The position numbers were made by a program, and so were the translations under genes. This document shows positions 55,089 through 64,000 of a stretch of DNA of 64,000 nt, piece after piece. Position 1 is the first letter of the stretch; each line of letters opens with the position of its first letter. Origin of the DNA: Methylotuvimicrobium buryatense 5G (GTDB lineage Bacteria > Pseudomonadota > Gammaproteobacteria > Methylococcales > Methylomonadaceae). The DNA lies in assembly GCF_000341735.1 (NCBI RefSeq), contig NZ_KB455575.1, positions 1,631,072 through 1,695,071 of the forward strand, read 5' to 3'. The notes beneath the pieces were generated by a model. That model was not told the DNA's origin, did no database searches, and saw only the letters and a list, made by a program, of their open reading frames with translations.

Positions 55089-55817
55089 ATGAAGATGACC
55101 CCAATATACGAGGGAGCGCACCGTTGGATCATGTTCGGCCGGGATACCAATAAACCTGCCAACATTATCGATACCAATCAATATATTGTGCGAACAGCGA
55201 ATCGTTGTTTATTAATGGACCCCGGCGGTATCGAACTGTTCGCACCGATGCTGGCAGCCGTCTTGCATCATGCGCCGGTCGAGGAAATCACCGATCTATT
55301 CGCATCGCATCAAGACCCCGACATCATTTCCTCGCTGGGTTTGTGGGACCAAGCCCTGCCGAAAGCCAAACTACATGCCTCATCGCTTTGGGAAGGTTTC
55401 ATCCGCCACTTCGGTTGCGAATCAATCGATTATGTCGGCATTCCCGATAACGGCGGCAAGATCAAGCTGGATTCTACCGAGCTGAAAATAATCCCGGCAC
55501 ACTACCTGCATTCATCGGCCAATTTTCATATTTACGATGCGGAAGCGAAAATCCTGATGTCCGGCGATGTCGGTGCGGCACTCGAAGCCTCCGGCGCGCC
55601 GATTTATGTCGATAATTTCGATAGCCACATCGATCACATGCGCTTCTTTCATCAACGCTGGATGCCATCGAATCAGGCTAAGAGAGACTGGATCGAGCGC
55701 GTTCGCAAACTCGACATCGACATGATGGCGCCGCAACACGGGCGCATTTTTAAAGGCGATAACGTTAAACGCTTTTTGGATTGGTTCGAAGGCCTGGAAG
55801 TCGGCATAGCCGTTTAA
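55089..55817 (+). CDS. Flavodiiron-like metallo-beta-lactamase protein, candidate ODP oxygen sensor
   Basis: This 242-aa MBL-fold protein has the flavodiiron metal layout: HQDPD at the first site, H in PAHYLHSSANF, D in LMSGDVG and H in APQHGRIF, but no flavodoxin domain. The closest functional model known to me is ODP, a diiron protein recruited as an iron and oxygen sensor in Treponema chemotaxis. A gene position among receptors and before two hybrid kinases fits such a role. In an aerobic methane-oxidiser it would report on oxygen. Enzymatic NO or O2 reduction, the classical flavodiiron role, is the alternative. Confidence 0.82.
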   Translation: MKMTPIYEGAHRWIMFGRDTNKPANIIDTNQYIVRTANRCLLMDPGGIELFAPMLAAVLHHAPVEEITDLFASHQDPDIISSLGLWDQALPKAKLHASSLWEGFIRHFGCESIDYVGIPDNGGKIKLDSTELKIIPAHYLHSSANFHIYDAEAKILMSGDVGAALEASGAPIYVDNFDSHIDHMRFFHQRWMPSNQAKRDWIERVRKLDIDMMAPQHGRIFKGDNVKRFLDWFEGLEVGIAV

Positions 55818-55831
55818 GCCAAAAACCCAGT

Positions 55832-55907
55832 AGGGTGCGCATCGCGCACCTTTCCATGGCACCTAACCCGACAACAGATTCCGACCCAAGTGCGCGATGC
55901 GCACCCT
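55832..55907. repeat. Perfect 18-bp inverted repeat upstream of the hybrid kinases
   Basis: AGGGTGCGCATCGCGCAC at 55832-55849 is the exact complement of 55890-55907, with a 40-nt loop. It lies just after the ODP-like gene and could act as a terminator or boundary; a T run is missing. Confidence 0.75.
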
Positions 55908-55949
55908 GATGCTTTATAGCCTTTTCAAAAGTATCTCTAAAACCAAGCC

Positions 55950-58900
55950 ATGCAATCCCAATTTTCCGACGCCCTGAAAGAATTGCAAACTGAATTCATC
56001 GACCGACTGCCGGAGCGAATCGGCGCTATTCGTTCGCAATTTCAGAAGATAGATGCTTCAGCATGGCGCCCCGAAGAAGCGGCAACCTTGCATCGTCTGG
56101 TTCATGGATTAACCGGCTCGGCCGGTACATTCGGCATGCAGGCGCTCTCGGATGCCGCGCGCGACATGGAAATACGCTTGTCGGATTTACTTCGATCCGG
56201 CAAAACCCCTACCGATATGGAATGGCAAGCCGTCGGCCTAGCGTTCGATAGTTTAAGCCGTCTCGCCAGCCTAGAGTTGCCAACCGACGCCCCCAGCCTT
56301 CCTCCGCCGCCGACACCGAAACGCGCCAACCATTCGCCTTTGATCGACATAATTGAAGACGATGTCGATCAAGCGCTACATTTGCAAAGCGTTTTACAGA
56401 AAAACGGGTTTCGCACACGCGTATTCTCCGAACCTACGCAATTTCAAACCCTATTCACAGAGCCGAACGCGGAACCGCCGGCCGCCGTGATCATGGACAT
56501 GATATTCCCCGATGGGAATCTTGCAGGCGCGGAAGCCGTTAGCCATATAAAAAATCTTGGCAAAGACTCCGAAACTCCGGTCATCATCGTCTCGGTACGA
56601 GACGATATCGCTGGACGACTCGCCGCGTTTCGCGCCGGCGCCTCCCGCTATCTTGTAAAACCGGTCAATTCCGAACGCATCGTCGATATTTTGGATGCAC
56701 TGACCGGACGCCACCCGACCAAGCCTTATCGGGTGTTATTGATCGATGACGATCCGCTCATAGTCAATGCGCACGCGGCTGAATTGCAAGCGGCCGGAAT
56801 GGAAGTCAAAACCTCGACCCAACCCCTCGACATATTGAATATACTGGACAATTTTTCGCCCGATGTCGCGGTGCTCGATGTTTATATGCCCGAAGCCAGC
56901 GGTCCGGAATTGGCCGCTATCATACGCGAGCGCGACGAGTATCTGCATTTGCCGATTCTATTTCTATCCGGCGAAACCGATATGACCCAACAACTGTTAG
57001 CGCTCAGTCTAGGCGGCGACGATTTTTTAGTGAAACCCGTACAGCCCCGGCATTTGATCGCCGCCGTTTCGGCAAGAGCGCGCAGGGCTCGACAAAACAG
57101 CGCATTACGTCTACGGCTCGAAACCACGCTCTACGAACGCGAGCGAGAACATCTGGCGATCAATCATCACGCAATCATCAGCATCGCCGACCGCTCCGGC
57201 AATATCACCTACATCAACGACAAATTTTGCGAAATCAGCGGCTACCGGCGCGAAGAGTTGATCGGACAAAACCATCGCATTGTCAAATCGGGCGAACACT
57301 CGCCCGAATTTTACCACGACTTATGGGAAACCATCGCCGGCGGCAGGGTCTGGCAAGGCGAAATTTGCAATCGGCGCAAGGACGGCAGTCTATATTGGGT
57401 CGAGTCCACGATTACTCCCTTTCTCGGCAGTAACGGAAAACCTTATCAATACGTCTCGATCCGCACCGACATCAGCCATGTCAAAAAGTCTGTACAACAA
57501 TTAAGATTACTGGAGCGTGCGGTCGAAGCCAGCACCAGCGGTATCGTAATCGCCGATGCCAACCAACACGATATGCCTCTCATTTTCACTAATAAGGCGT
57601 TCGAGGGTATTACAGGCTACTCGCGCGAGGAAATATTGGGCAAAAACTGTCGATTTCTCAACAGCAATGACCGCCATCAACCCGGACTGGATCATGTGCG
57701 ATCGGCTTTATCAAAGGGCGAAAAAGTCGAAACCGTGTTACGCAATTACCGCAAAGACGGATCGATGTTTTGGAACGAGTTGCGGATTGCGCCGGTCCAT
57801 GACGAACAAGGCAATTTGACGCATTTCATCGGTATTATCAAGGATGTTAGCGAACGCGTGCGCAGCAACGAAGCGCTGAAAAAAGGCGAACAAAATCTAC
57901 GCGCGACGCTCGAATCCACTCTGGACGGCATTTTAGCCGTCGACGATAGCGGCTCGATTCTTTTCGCCAACCGGCAATTTATCGAACTGTGGCGCATACC
58001 GGAAGAACTCGCCTTACCCGGCCAACCGGACCAACACCTACTGGATACTGCTGAGCATCAACTGGCCGACCCGCTCGAGTTTCGCAAGGTTGTACAAAAC
58101 ATTTATCGCTCCGGCCAAGATTCGCAAGACCTGCTTGAATTTGCGGACGGCAGAATAGTCGAACGCCATTCAAAACCGCTCGTTTCGGAAGGAAAAATCG
58201 GCGGCCGGGTATGGAGCTTTCACGACATCACCGAAATCAAACGCGCCGAACGCTCGGTGGAATATCACAAAGAAAGACTGCGCCGCGGACAAATTTTCGC
58301 GAACATCGGCACCTGGGAATGGAATATCCAATCCGGCGATCTTTTTTGGTCCGAACGCATCGCGCCGCTGTTCGGCTACCCGGACGGGAATTTAGAAACG
58401 TCCTATGAAAACTTCCTTAACGCGATACACCCCGAAGACCGGCAAGCTGTTGTCAAGGCTGTAAGCGCCTGCCTTGAATACGATGAGCCTTACAACATCG
58501 AACACCGCGTCATTTGGCCGGACGGCACCGAGCGCTGGCTGCTCGAGCGAGGAGCCGTGGTGCGCGACGAGGGCAAACCCACGCAAATGCTTGGCGTGGT
58601 ACAAGATATCGACGACCGCAAACGCGCGGAACTGGCGCTAGCCGAGCGCGAAAAATATCTGCGCATCTTTCAGCATATTGTCGATTCGGTCGTCGACGGC
58701 GTCATCACAATCGGCGCCGACGGTATTATCCACTCATTCAATCCTGCGGCATGCGCTATCTTCGGTTATCGAGAATCGGATATCGTCGGCCGCAAAGTCA
58801 ATGAACTGATGCCGGAGCCTCATCGATCCGAAATCGACAACTATCTCCAGCGTTATTGCGCGACCGGAACCGGAAAAATCATCAATCAGCAACTTGAAGT

Positions 58901-60206
58901 AGCCGGACTCAAAGCGGATGGGAACATTTTTCCACTCGAAATTGCCTTCAGCCAAATCAAACTATCCGATGACCTCCTCTTCGTCGGCCTCGCGCGAGAC
59001 ATTACCGAGCGCAAACGAGCCGAACAGGCATTAATTACCGCCCGAGTCATCGCAGAACGCGCCAACCAGACTAAATCGGACTTTCTCTCAAACATGAGCC
59101 ACGAGTTGCGCACGCCGATGAACGCGATTCTCGGTTTCGGTCAACTGCTGCAATACGACGAAACCTTGAGCGATACACAAAAAGAGGATGTAGGGGAAAT
59201 TCTCAAGGCCGGCCGGCATCTACTCGATTTAATCAACGAAATATTGGATTTAGCCAAGATCGAATCCGGTCGGATTTCGTTATCCATAGAGCCCGTAAGG
59301 GTCGCACCGATTATCGAGGAATGCCTGAGCCTGGTATCCACACAAGCGGATAAACGCCGAATAAGCCTCCGCAACAATGCGCAAGAAGACTTTACTGTCC
59401 AAGCCGACCAAACACGGCTCAAACAAACGCTACTCAATTTGATCTCTAATGCGATCAAATATAATCGCGAAGGCGGCTTAGTGGCCGTAGAGGCCATGCC
59501 TAAAGACAGCGAATACTTGTCAATACAAATAACCGATACCGGACGCGGTATCCCGAAGGAACGTTTACATGAACTCTTTCAACCGTTCAACCGTCTCGAC
59601 GCTGAAAACAGCGCTATCGAAGGCACCGGCATCGGACTGACCATCTCTCGCCGCATCGTTGAAATGATGGGCGGCGCGATCGAAGTCGAAAGCGAAGTCG
59701 GCGTGGGCAGCCGTTTCATGATTACGCTTCCGGCGGCATCGAACCCGACCTTATCGGAACCGCCTAAAACATCTGCAGCCATCGAAAAACCGGCATTGCA
59801 GAGTCGCTCGAGGCAACAGCTCGTGCTCTATATCGAAGACAATCCGTCAAATATCCGGCTCGTCTCTCAAATACTCGAAAGACAACGGCACATTCGTCTC
59901 ATCACGGCCCACACACCGGAACTGGGCATCGATTTAGCCCGAGCGCACCGCCCCGACCTCATTCTACTCGACATCAACATGCCGAATTTGAACGGTTTTC
60001 AGGTATTATCCATTTTTCAAAACGATCCTATCGTTAAGTCCGCACCGGTCATCGCAATCACCGCCAATGCGATGCCGCGCGATATCGAACAGGGCAAAGC
60101 GGCCGGCTTCGCGGACTATTTAACCAAGCCGTTGGACATCACGCAATTCAACGCCGTTTTGGAAGATTTGCTTAACCGCATTCAAAAAGATCCGGATTCA
60201 TCATGA
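55950..60206 (+). CDS. Giant hybrid histidine kinase with Hpt, two REC, LOV/PAS array and C-terminal REC
   Basis: The 1418-aa cytosolic protein has an N-terminal Hpt with H52 (VHGLTGSAGTFG), REC at about 130-245 (D183), REC at 250-375 (D310), then five PAS units at about 395-1020. A HisKA domain has H1051 (MSHELRTPMNAIL), then HATPase_c (NLISNAIKYN, DTGRGIPKE, GTGIGLTIS), and a final REC carries D1341. The second PAS is LOV-like: Cys567 in GKNCRFLNS, NYRKDGSMFWNEL and TGYSREEILGKN. All modules for an internal phosphorelay are on one chain. The stop overlaps the next kinase gene by ATGA. Confidence 0.92.
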   Translation: MQSQFSDALKELQTEFIDRLPERIGAIRSQFQKIDASAWRPEEAATLHRLVHGLTGSAGTFGMQALSDAARDMEIRLSDLLRSGKTPTDMEWQAVGLAFDSLSRLASLELPTDAPSLPPPPTPKRANHSPLIDIIEDDVDQALHLQSVLQKNGFRTRVFSEPTQFQTLFTEPNAEPPAAVIMDMIFPDGNLAGAEAVSHIKNLGKDSETPVIIVSVRDDIAGRLAAFRAGASRYLVKPVNSERIVDILDALTGRHPTKPYRVLLIDDDPLIVNAHAAELQAAGMEVKTSTQPLDILNILDNFSPDVAVLDVYMPEASGPELAAIIRERDEYLHLPILFLSGETDMTQQLLALSLGGDDFLVKPVQPRHLIAAVSARARRARQNSALRLRLETTLYEREREHLAINHHAIISIADRSGNITYINDKFCEISGYRREELIGQNHRIVKSGEHSPEFYHDLWETIAGGRVWQGEICNRRKDGSLYWVESTITPFLGSNGKPYQYVSIRTDISHVKKSVQQLRLLERAVEASTSGIVIADANQHDMPLIFTNKAFEGITGYSREEILGKNCRFLNSNDRHQPGLDHVRSALSKGEKVETVLRNYRKDGSMFWNELRIAPVHDEQGNLTHFIGIIKDVSERVRSNEALKKGEQNLRATLESTLDGILAVDDSGSILFANRQFIELWRIPEELALPGQPDQHLLDTAEHQLADPLEFRKVVQNIYRSGQDSQDLLEFADGRIVERHSKPLVSEGKIGGRVWSFHDITEIKRAERSVEYHKERLRRGQIFANIGTWEWNIQSGDLFWSERIAPLFGYPDGNLETSYENFLNAIHPEDRQAVVKAVSACLEYDEPYNIEHRVIWPDGTERWLLERGAVVRDEGKPTQMLGVVQDIDDRKRAELALAEREKYLRIFQHIVDSVVDGVITIGADGIIHSFNPAACAIFGYRESDIVGRKVNELMPEPHRSEIDNYLQRYCATGTGKIINQQLEVAGLKADGNIFPLEIAFSQIKLSDDLLFVGLARDITERKRAEQALITARVIAERANQTKSDFLSNMSHELRTPMNAILGFGQLLQYDETLSDTQKEDVGEILKAGRHLLDLINEILDLAKIESGRISLSIEPVRVAPIIEECLSLVSTQADKRRISLRNNAQEDFTVQADQTRLKQTLLNLISNAIKYNREGGLVAVEAMPKDSEYLSIQITDTGRGIPKERLHELFQPFNRLDAENSAIEGTGIGLTISRRIVEMMGGAIEVESEVGVGSRFMITLPAASNPTLSEPPKTSAAIEKPALQSRSRQQLVLYIEDNPSNIRLVSQILERQRHIRLITAHTPELGIDLARAHRPDLILLDINMPNLNGFQVLSIFQNDPIVKSAPVIAITANAMPRDIEQGKAAGFADYLTKPLDITQFNAVLEDLLNRIQKDPDSS

Positions 60207-63200
60207 ACGCGTGGTGCGAAACCTATCTCGGCATGATCTTTCAAATCTACGCTTTAGCTTTTTTTTGCTTGGGCGCGGTAGTTTCCGTATTACCGAAACC
60301 AAACAACGCCTTGTTTGTTTTCCGGCATTTAAATTGGTTGGCGGGGTTCGGTTTTTTGCACGGCTTTCTGGAGCTAATCGAAGGAGAGCGCTTACACAAC
60401 GATGCGAGCTGGCTAACAATCGCAAGCGCTCTACTCTTAACCGTCTCATTCTGCGCGCTCTTGGAATTCGGACGGCGCAGTTTGAATTCGATATCCGCTG
60501 CAATACGTCTACCGGCATTACCGCTCTACGGCATGTTAACGGCCCTCAGCATAGCTATCGCCGTCAATTCAAACGACCCTTTCGCGGGAATAGAGTTTAG
60601 TCTTCGCTATTTTGCCGGTGCTCCGGGAGCGTATTTGGCAAGTTACGTGCTATTGGCAAGCCGCCAAGATCCCGCCTATGGCGGCAAAGGCGAAATAAAT
60701 ATTCGTTGGTTATTTGCCGTAGCCGCGGCATTCGCCGTCTACGGTTTCTTGACTTTATTCGTATCAACCGGTTTGTCTTTGTTGCCATGGCTACCGACCG
60801 CGCAACACTTTGCCGAAATCACAGGACTGCCGGTGCAATTGCCGAAAGCGCTATGCGCGATCTTGATCGCACTTTCGTTTGCGTGGTTGATACACACGAC
60901 CGGTCGATTGGCCAACGATACGCTATCGCGGGTGCTCGATACGCTCAACGGCTTCGTCTACCGCTGCCGCAACGACCGGGCTTGGACTCTGGATTTCATG
61001 ACCGGCGGCGTCGAACAGCTTACCGGTTATTCTACAAAGGACTTTCTAGCGCCGAGAAGCCTGAATTATAACGAACTGATTCACGCGGACGACACCGAAC
61101 GCGTTTGGAACGAAGTTCAGGCCGCTATTAGCAAGCGCCGCGAATTTGAAATCGATTATCGAATTTTGACTCGAAACGGAGAGATTCGTTGGGTCTGCGA
61201 ATACGGAAGAGGTGTCTTCGCCAGAAACGGTAAGCTACTTTTTATTGAAGGTCGAATCACCGACAATACCGCTCGACGGCAAGCCGAGGCCGGCTTACAT
61301 ATCAAGAATGCAGCAGTCGACGCTTCCATCACCCCGATCGCGATCGCCGGACCGGACGCCAAGCTTTCCTATGTCAATCCGGCTTTCGCCGAGCTATGGC
61401 ATTTACCGGATACTGGATCGGCCATCGGCCGCTCGGCACTCGAATTCTGGAAATACCCCGACGAGGCGGAAGCGGTCATCGATAATCTGTCCGTAAAGGG
61501 CCGATGGCAAGGCGACTTAATCGCCAAGCGCTTCGACGGTTCGACGGTTGAAGTACAATTATCGGCCTGCATGGTAAACGACCAAGATGGCGCGCCTTTA
61601 TGCATGATGGTCTCGTTTCTCGACATCAGCGGCCGCAAACAGGTGGAAAAAGAACTATTGCAGGAACGCGATTTCACTAACAGCTTGATCAACACCGCAC
61701 CGGTCATCGTACTACTCCTCGACCCGCAAGGATTCATTCTGCATGTCAACCGATATTTCGAAGAGTTAACCGGTTATCGGTTGCACGAAATCATTAGTAA
61801 AGAATGGTTCGCATCATTCTTACCGAAACGCGACAGAGATCGAATTCGTCAAATATTCCGCAGTGCCGTTCACGAAGAACCGGCACAAGGCAACATCAAC
61901 CCCATCGTTATTCGAAACGGCGAAGAACGGGACATCGAATGGCATTCCGAGATTATGCGCGATGCCAATGGAACGACTTCGGGGCTACTCTGTACCGGCC
62001 AAGACGTAACCGAACGCCGGGCGATACAACAACGCGCAGAGATGTTGCAGATGTTGGCGGACGCCTCGGTCCAAGGCATCGGCTGGGCGAATCTTACCGG
62101 TAAAGTCAATTATTTCAATCCTGCCCTGAGGCGCCTGTTGGCAGTTCCGGAAAACGCCGAGGTCGGCGATTATACATTTTTCGATTTCTATCAAGAAAAT
62201 CAAATAATGGAATTGAAGTCCCGGATTTTACCGGAAGTATTGCAAAACGAGTTCTGGACAGGCGAATTCGACATTACCGCCGTCGACGGACGCGTGATAT
62301 CGACTATCCATAGCGTTTTCTTAATCAAAGATAGCGATGGTAACCCCATCGCTTTCGCCAATGTAATCACCGATCTCACCGAACGGAAACGCACCGAAAT
62401 AGAACTGAAACGGCTCAACCTGGAGCTCGAACAACGCGTGCTCGAACGCACCGCGGAACTGGAAAGACAAAGCCGCCGCAATGCAATGATCGTCGACGCC
62501 GCGATCGACGGCTTTTTCACCGCCGATCTGCAAGGCAGAATCCGCGATTGCAACGACGCTTATTGCGCCATGCTCGATTACACCCGAGACGAACTGCTCG
62601 GTTTGCACATAGCCGACATCGAAGCATTGGAAACGCCGAAACAACTCGAGGCTCATATCGCTAAAGTGATAGAGCAAGGCAAGGACCGATTCGACACCCG
62701 CCACCGCCGCATAGACGGGACTTTGCTGGATGTGGAAGTTAATGTCACATTGAACGAGCTAGGCGGCGAGCGCCTGTTTTTCGCCTTTGTCAGAGACATT
62801 TCCGAACGTAAACGTTCCGAGGCCATGCTAATCGCCGCCCGCGAAGAAGCCGAGCGCGCCAATGCCGCCAAATCGGAATTTCTCTCGCGCATGAGTCATG
62901 AATTGCGCACGCCGCTCAACGCCATTCTCGGTTTCGGACAATTATTGGAAGCCGACGCCGAACAACCGTTGACCGTCATGCAGGCCGACAACCTTCAAGA
63001 AATACTCCAGGCCGGCAGCCATCTTTTGACGCTGATCAATGAAGTCCTAGACCTGAGCCGCATCGAAAGCGGTCGTATCGAGCTCAACCTCGATATCATC
63101 GCGATCGGCCCGCTTCTCCAATCCTGCGTCAAACAGATCAAACCGCTGGCCGAACAACGCGGCATCGCAATCTGTTTTGAATCAATCGACAATTGTTCGG

Positions 63201-64000
63201 TTGTGGCCGATTCGACTCGACTCAAGCAAGTGTTACTGAATCTACTGTCTAATGCGGTTAAATACAACCGCGACGGCGGGCGGATAGCCATCGATTGCAT
63301 CTCCGCCGGCCCCGATAGACTCCGAATCGGTGTCAAAGACACCGGCTACGGCATATCCGAGAAATTGCTGCCCCGCCTGTTCAAGCCTTTCGAGCGACTC
63401 GAATCGGCCTATCAGGGAATCGAAGGTACCGGAATCGGTCTGGCGCTGGCGAAAAAACTGGTCGAATCCATGCATGGCGAGATCGGGGTAGACAGCACCC
63501 CCGGCGAAGGCAGTGTTTTCTGGTTCGAATTGCCGTCGGCCGTTTTGCTCGATACCGAAGCCCCGACCGTTCCAGCTAAACTGCCGGCAATAAACGCCTC
63601 GAATAACATCCCTAGCCAGTGCAAATTGCTCTATGTCGAAGACAATCCGGCCAATTTGAGACTGGTACAAAAAATTCTCGCCGCTCGCCAAAACATGGAA
63701 TTGTTTACTGCCGTCAATGCCATGGACGGACTGGCAATCGTCGCACACGAACATCCGAATTTGATCCTGCTCGATATCAATCTGCCGGATATAGACGGAT
63801 TCGAAATGTTGCGCCACTTAAAGAATAACCCCGCCACCCGAGACATTCCGGTGATCGCGGTCACCGCCAATGCCATGCGCAGCGATATCGAACGCGGCAT
63901 GGCCGCAGGCTTTGCCGATTATCTGACGAAACCCTTGGATGTGCTAGAATTTCTCAAATGCATAGACCGTTTTAAACACAACGCCGACGGAAAACCTCAT
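60203..64000 (+). CDS. Membrane-bound PAS hybrid histidine kinase (runs off the window)
   Basis: The frame starts at 60203 inside the stop of the previous kinase gene (ATGA) and stays open to the right edge: 1266 codons, no stop. It starts MNAWCETYLGMIFQIYALAFF and has about seven hydrophobic helices in the first 235 residues, a MASE-like sensor. Five PAS-type domains follow at about 250-880, with a coiled coil near 730-760 (LEQRVLERTAELERQ). HisKA is at H899 (RMSHELRTPLNAIL), then HATPase_c (NLLSNAVKYN, DTGYGISEK, GTGIGLALA) and a REC domain with D1191 (ILLDINLPD). Coupling to the previous gene implies the two kinases are made together. Confidence 0.9.
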   Translation, partial: MNAWCETYLGMIFQIYALAFFCLGAVVSVLPKPNNALFVFRHLNWLAGFGFLHGFLELIEGERLHNDASWLTIASALLLTVSFCALLEFGRRSLNSISAAIRLPALPLYGMLTALSIAIAVNSNDPFAGIEFSLRYFAGAPGAYLASYVLLASRQDPAYGGKGEINIRWLFAVAAAFAVYGFLTLFVSTGLSLLPWLPTAQHFAEITGLPVQLPKALCAILIALSFAWLIHTTGRLANDTLSRVLDTLNGFVYRCRNDRAWTLDFMTGGVEQLTGYSTKDFLAPRSLNYNELIHADDTERVWNEVQAAISKRREFEIDYRILTRNGEIRWVCEYGRGVFARNGKLLFIEGRITDNTARRQAEAGLHIKNAAVDASITPIAIAGPDAKLSYVNPAFAELWHLPDTGSAIGRSALEFWKYPDEAEAVIDNLSVKGRWQGDLIAKRFDGSTVEVQLSACMVNDQDGAPLCMMVSFLDISGRKQVEKELLQERDFTNSLINTAPVIVLLLDPQGFILHVNRYFEELTGYRLHEIISKEWFASFLPKRDRDRIRQIFRSAVHEEPAQGNINPIVIRNGEERDIEWHSEIMRDANGTTSGLLCTGQDVTERRAIQQRAEMLQMLADASVQGIGWANLTGKVNYFNPALRRLLAVPENAEVGDYTFFDFYQENQIMELKSRILPEVLQNEFWTGEFDITAVDGRVISTIHSVFLIKDSDGNPIAFANVITDLTERKRTEIELKRLNLELEQRVLERTAELERQSRRNAMIVDAAIDGFFTADLQGRIRDCNDAYCAMLDYTRDELLGLHIADIEALETPKQLEAHIAKVIEQGKDRFDTRHRRIDGTLLDVEVNVTLNELGGERLFFAFVRDISERKRSEAMLIAAREEAERANAAKSEFLSRMSHELRTPLNAILGFGQLLEADAEQPLTVMQADNLQEILQAGSHLLTLINEVLDLSRIESGRIELNLDIIAIGPLLQSCVKQIKPLAEQRGIAICFESIDNCSVVADSTRLKQVLLNLLSNAVKYNRDGGRIAIDCISAGPDRLRIGVKDTGYGISEKLLPRLFKPFERLESAYQGIEGTGIGLALAKKLVESMHGEIGVDSTPGEGSVFWFELPSAVLLDTEAPTVPAKLPAINASNNIPSQCKLLYVEDNPANLRLVQKILAARQNMELFTAVNAMDGLAIVAHEHPNLILLDINLPDIDGFEMLRHLKNNPATRDIPVIAVTANAMRSDIERGMAAGFADYLTKPLDVLEFLKCIDRFKHNADGKPH

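Overview
The window reads as a chromosome segment of a gammaproteobacterium, most likely a Methylococcales-type methanotroph. That placement is an inference: no methane monooxygenase gene lies here. It rests on the recA-recX-alaS-(lysC)-csrA-tRNA-Ser-tRNA-Arg order (gammaproteobacterial synteny), a phosphoketolase plus acetate kinase pair of the type studied in methanotrophs, and a GnnA/GnnB-like pair beside lpxB for amide-type lipid A. Moderate GC and many short palindromic repeats between genes also fit.

Layout. 1-6000 is accessory: an IS3-type transposase end, a beheaded histidine kinase, and a tightly overlapped minus-strand operon of TonB receptor, cytochrome P450 and double-receiver protein. 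6000-13000 is housekeeping on the minus strand: unknown ORF, tRNA-Asn, tRNA-Arg, tRNA-Ser, csrA, lysC, alaS, recX, recA. 13000-16100 holds a complete IS3-family element between 78-bp direct repeats, with palindromes. 16200-19850 is lpxB with the GnnB- and GnnA-like genes. 20369-24430 carries phosphoketolase and acetate kinase. 24760-27241 is a persulfide dioxygenase, TauE-type exporter and epimerase operon. 28173-37489 carries a GH13 glucosyl phosphorylase, SemiSWEET, fbp, bcp, an aminotransferase, dksA, gluQ and acs. 37841-40833 is cysD and cysN with an S23-type ORF between them.

From 40852 to the right edge there is one long plus-strand sensory island: GGDEF protein, cheY, cheA, cheW, PAS-containing chemoreceptor, second cheW, STAS protein, cheR, cheD, cheB, second chemoreceptor, second STAS protein and an RsbW-like ATPase. 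It continues with a small soluble protein carrying two chemoreceptor-tip-like segments, a flavodiiron-like metallo-beta-lactamase protein resembling the ODP oxygen sensor of spirochaete chemotaxis, and two giant hybrid kinases. The first kinase contains a LOV-type PAS domain; the second runs off the window.

The intergenic DNA holds several families of mobile-looking palindromic repeats. One has 12-bp terminal inverted repeats and clean 9-bp target duplications at both copies. Another has TATACC...GGTATA ends. The families share an internal core although their ends differ. The strongest candidates for something new are the sensory island (tip-mimic protein, ODP-like protein, LOV kinase, shared C-terminal IELF tails), the TonB-P450-receiver operon, and the shared-core repeat families.
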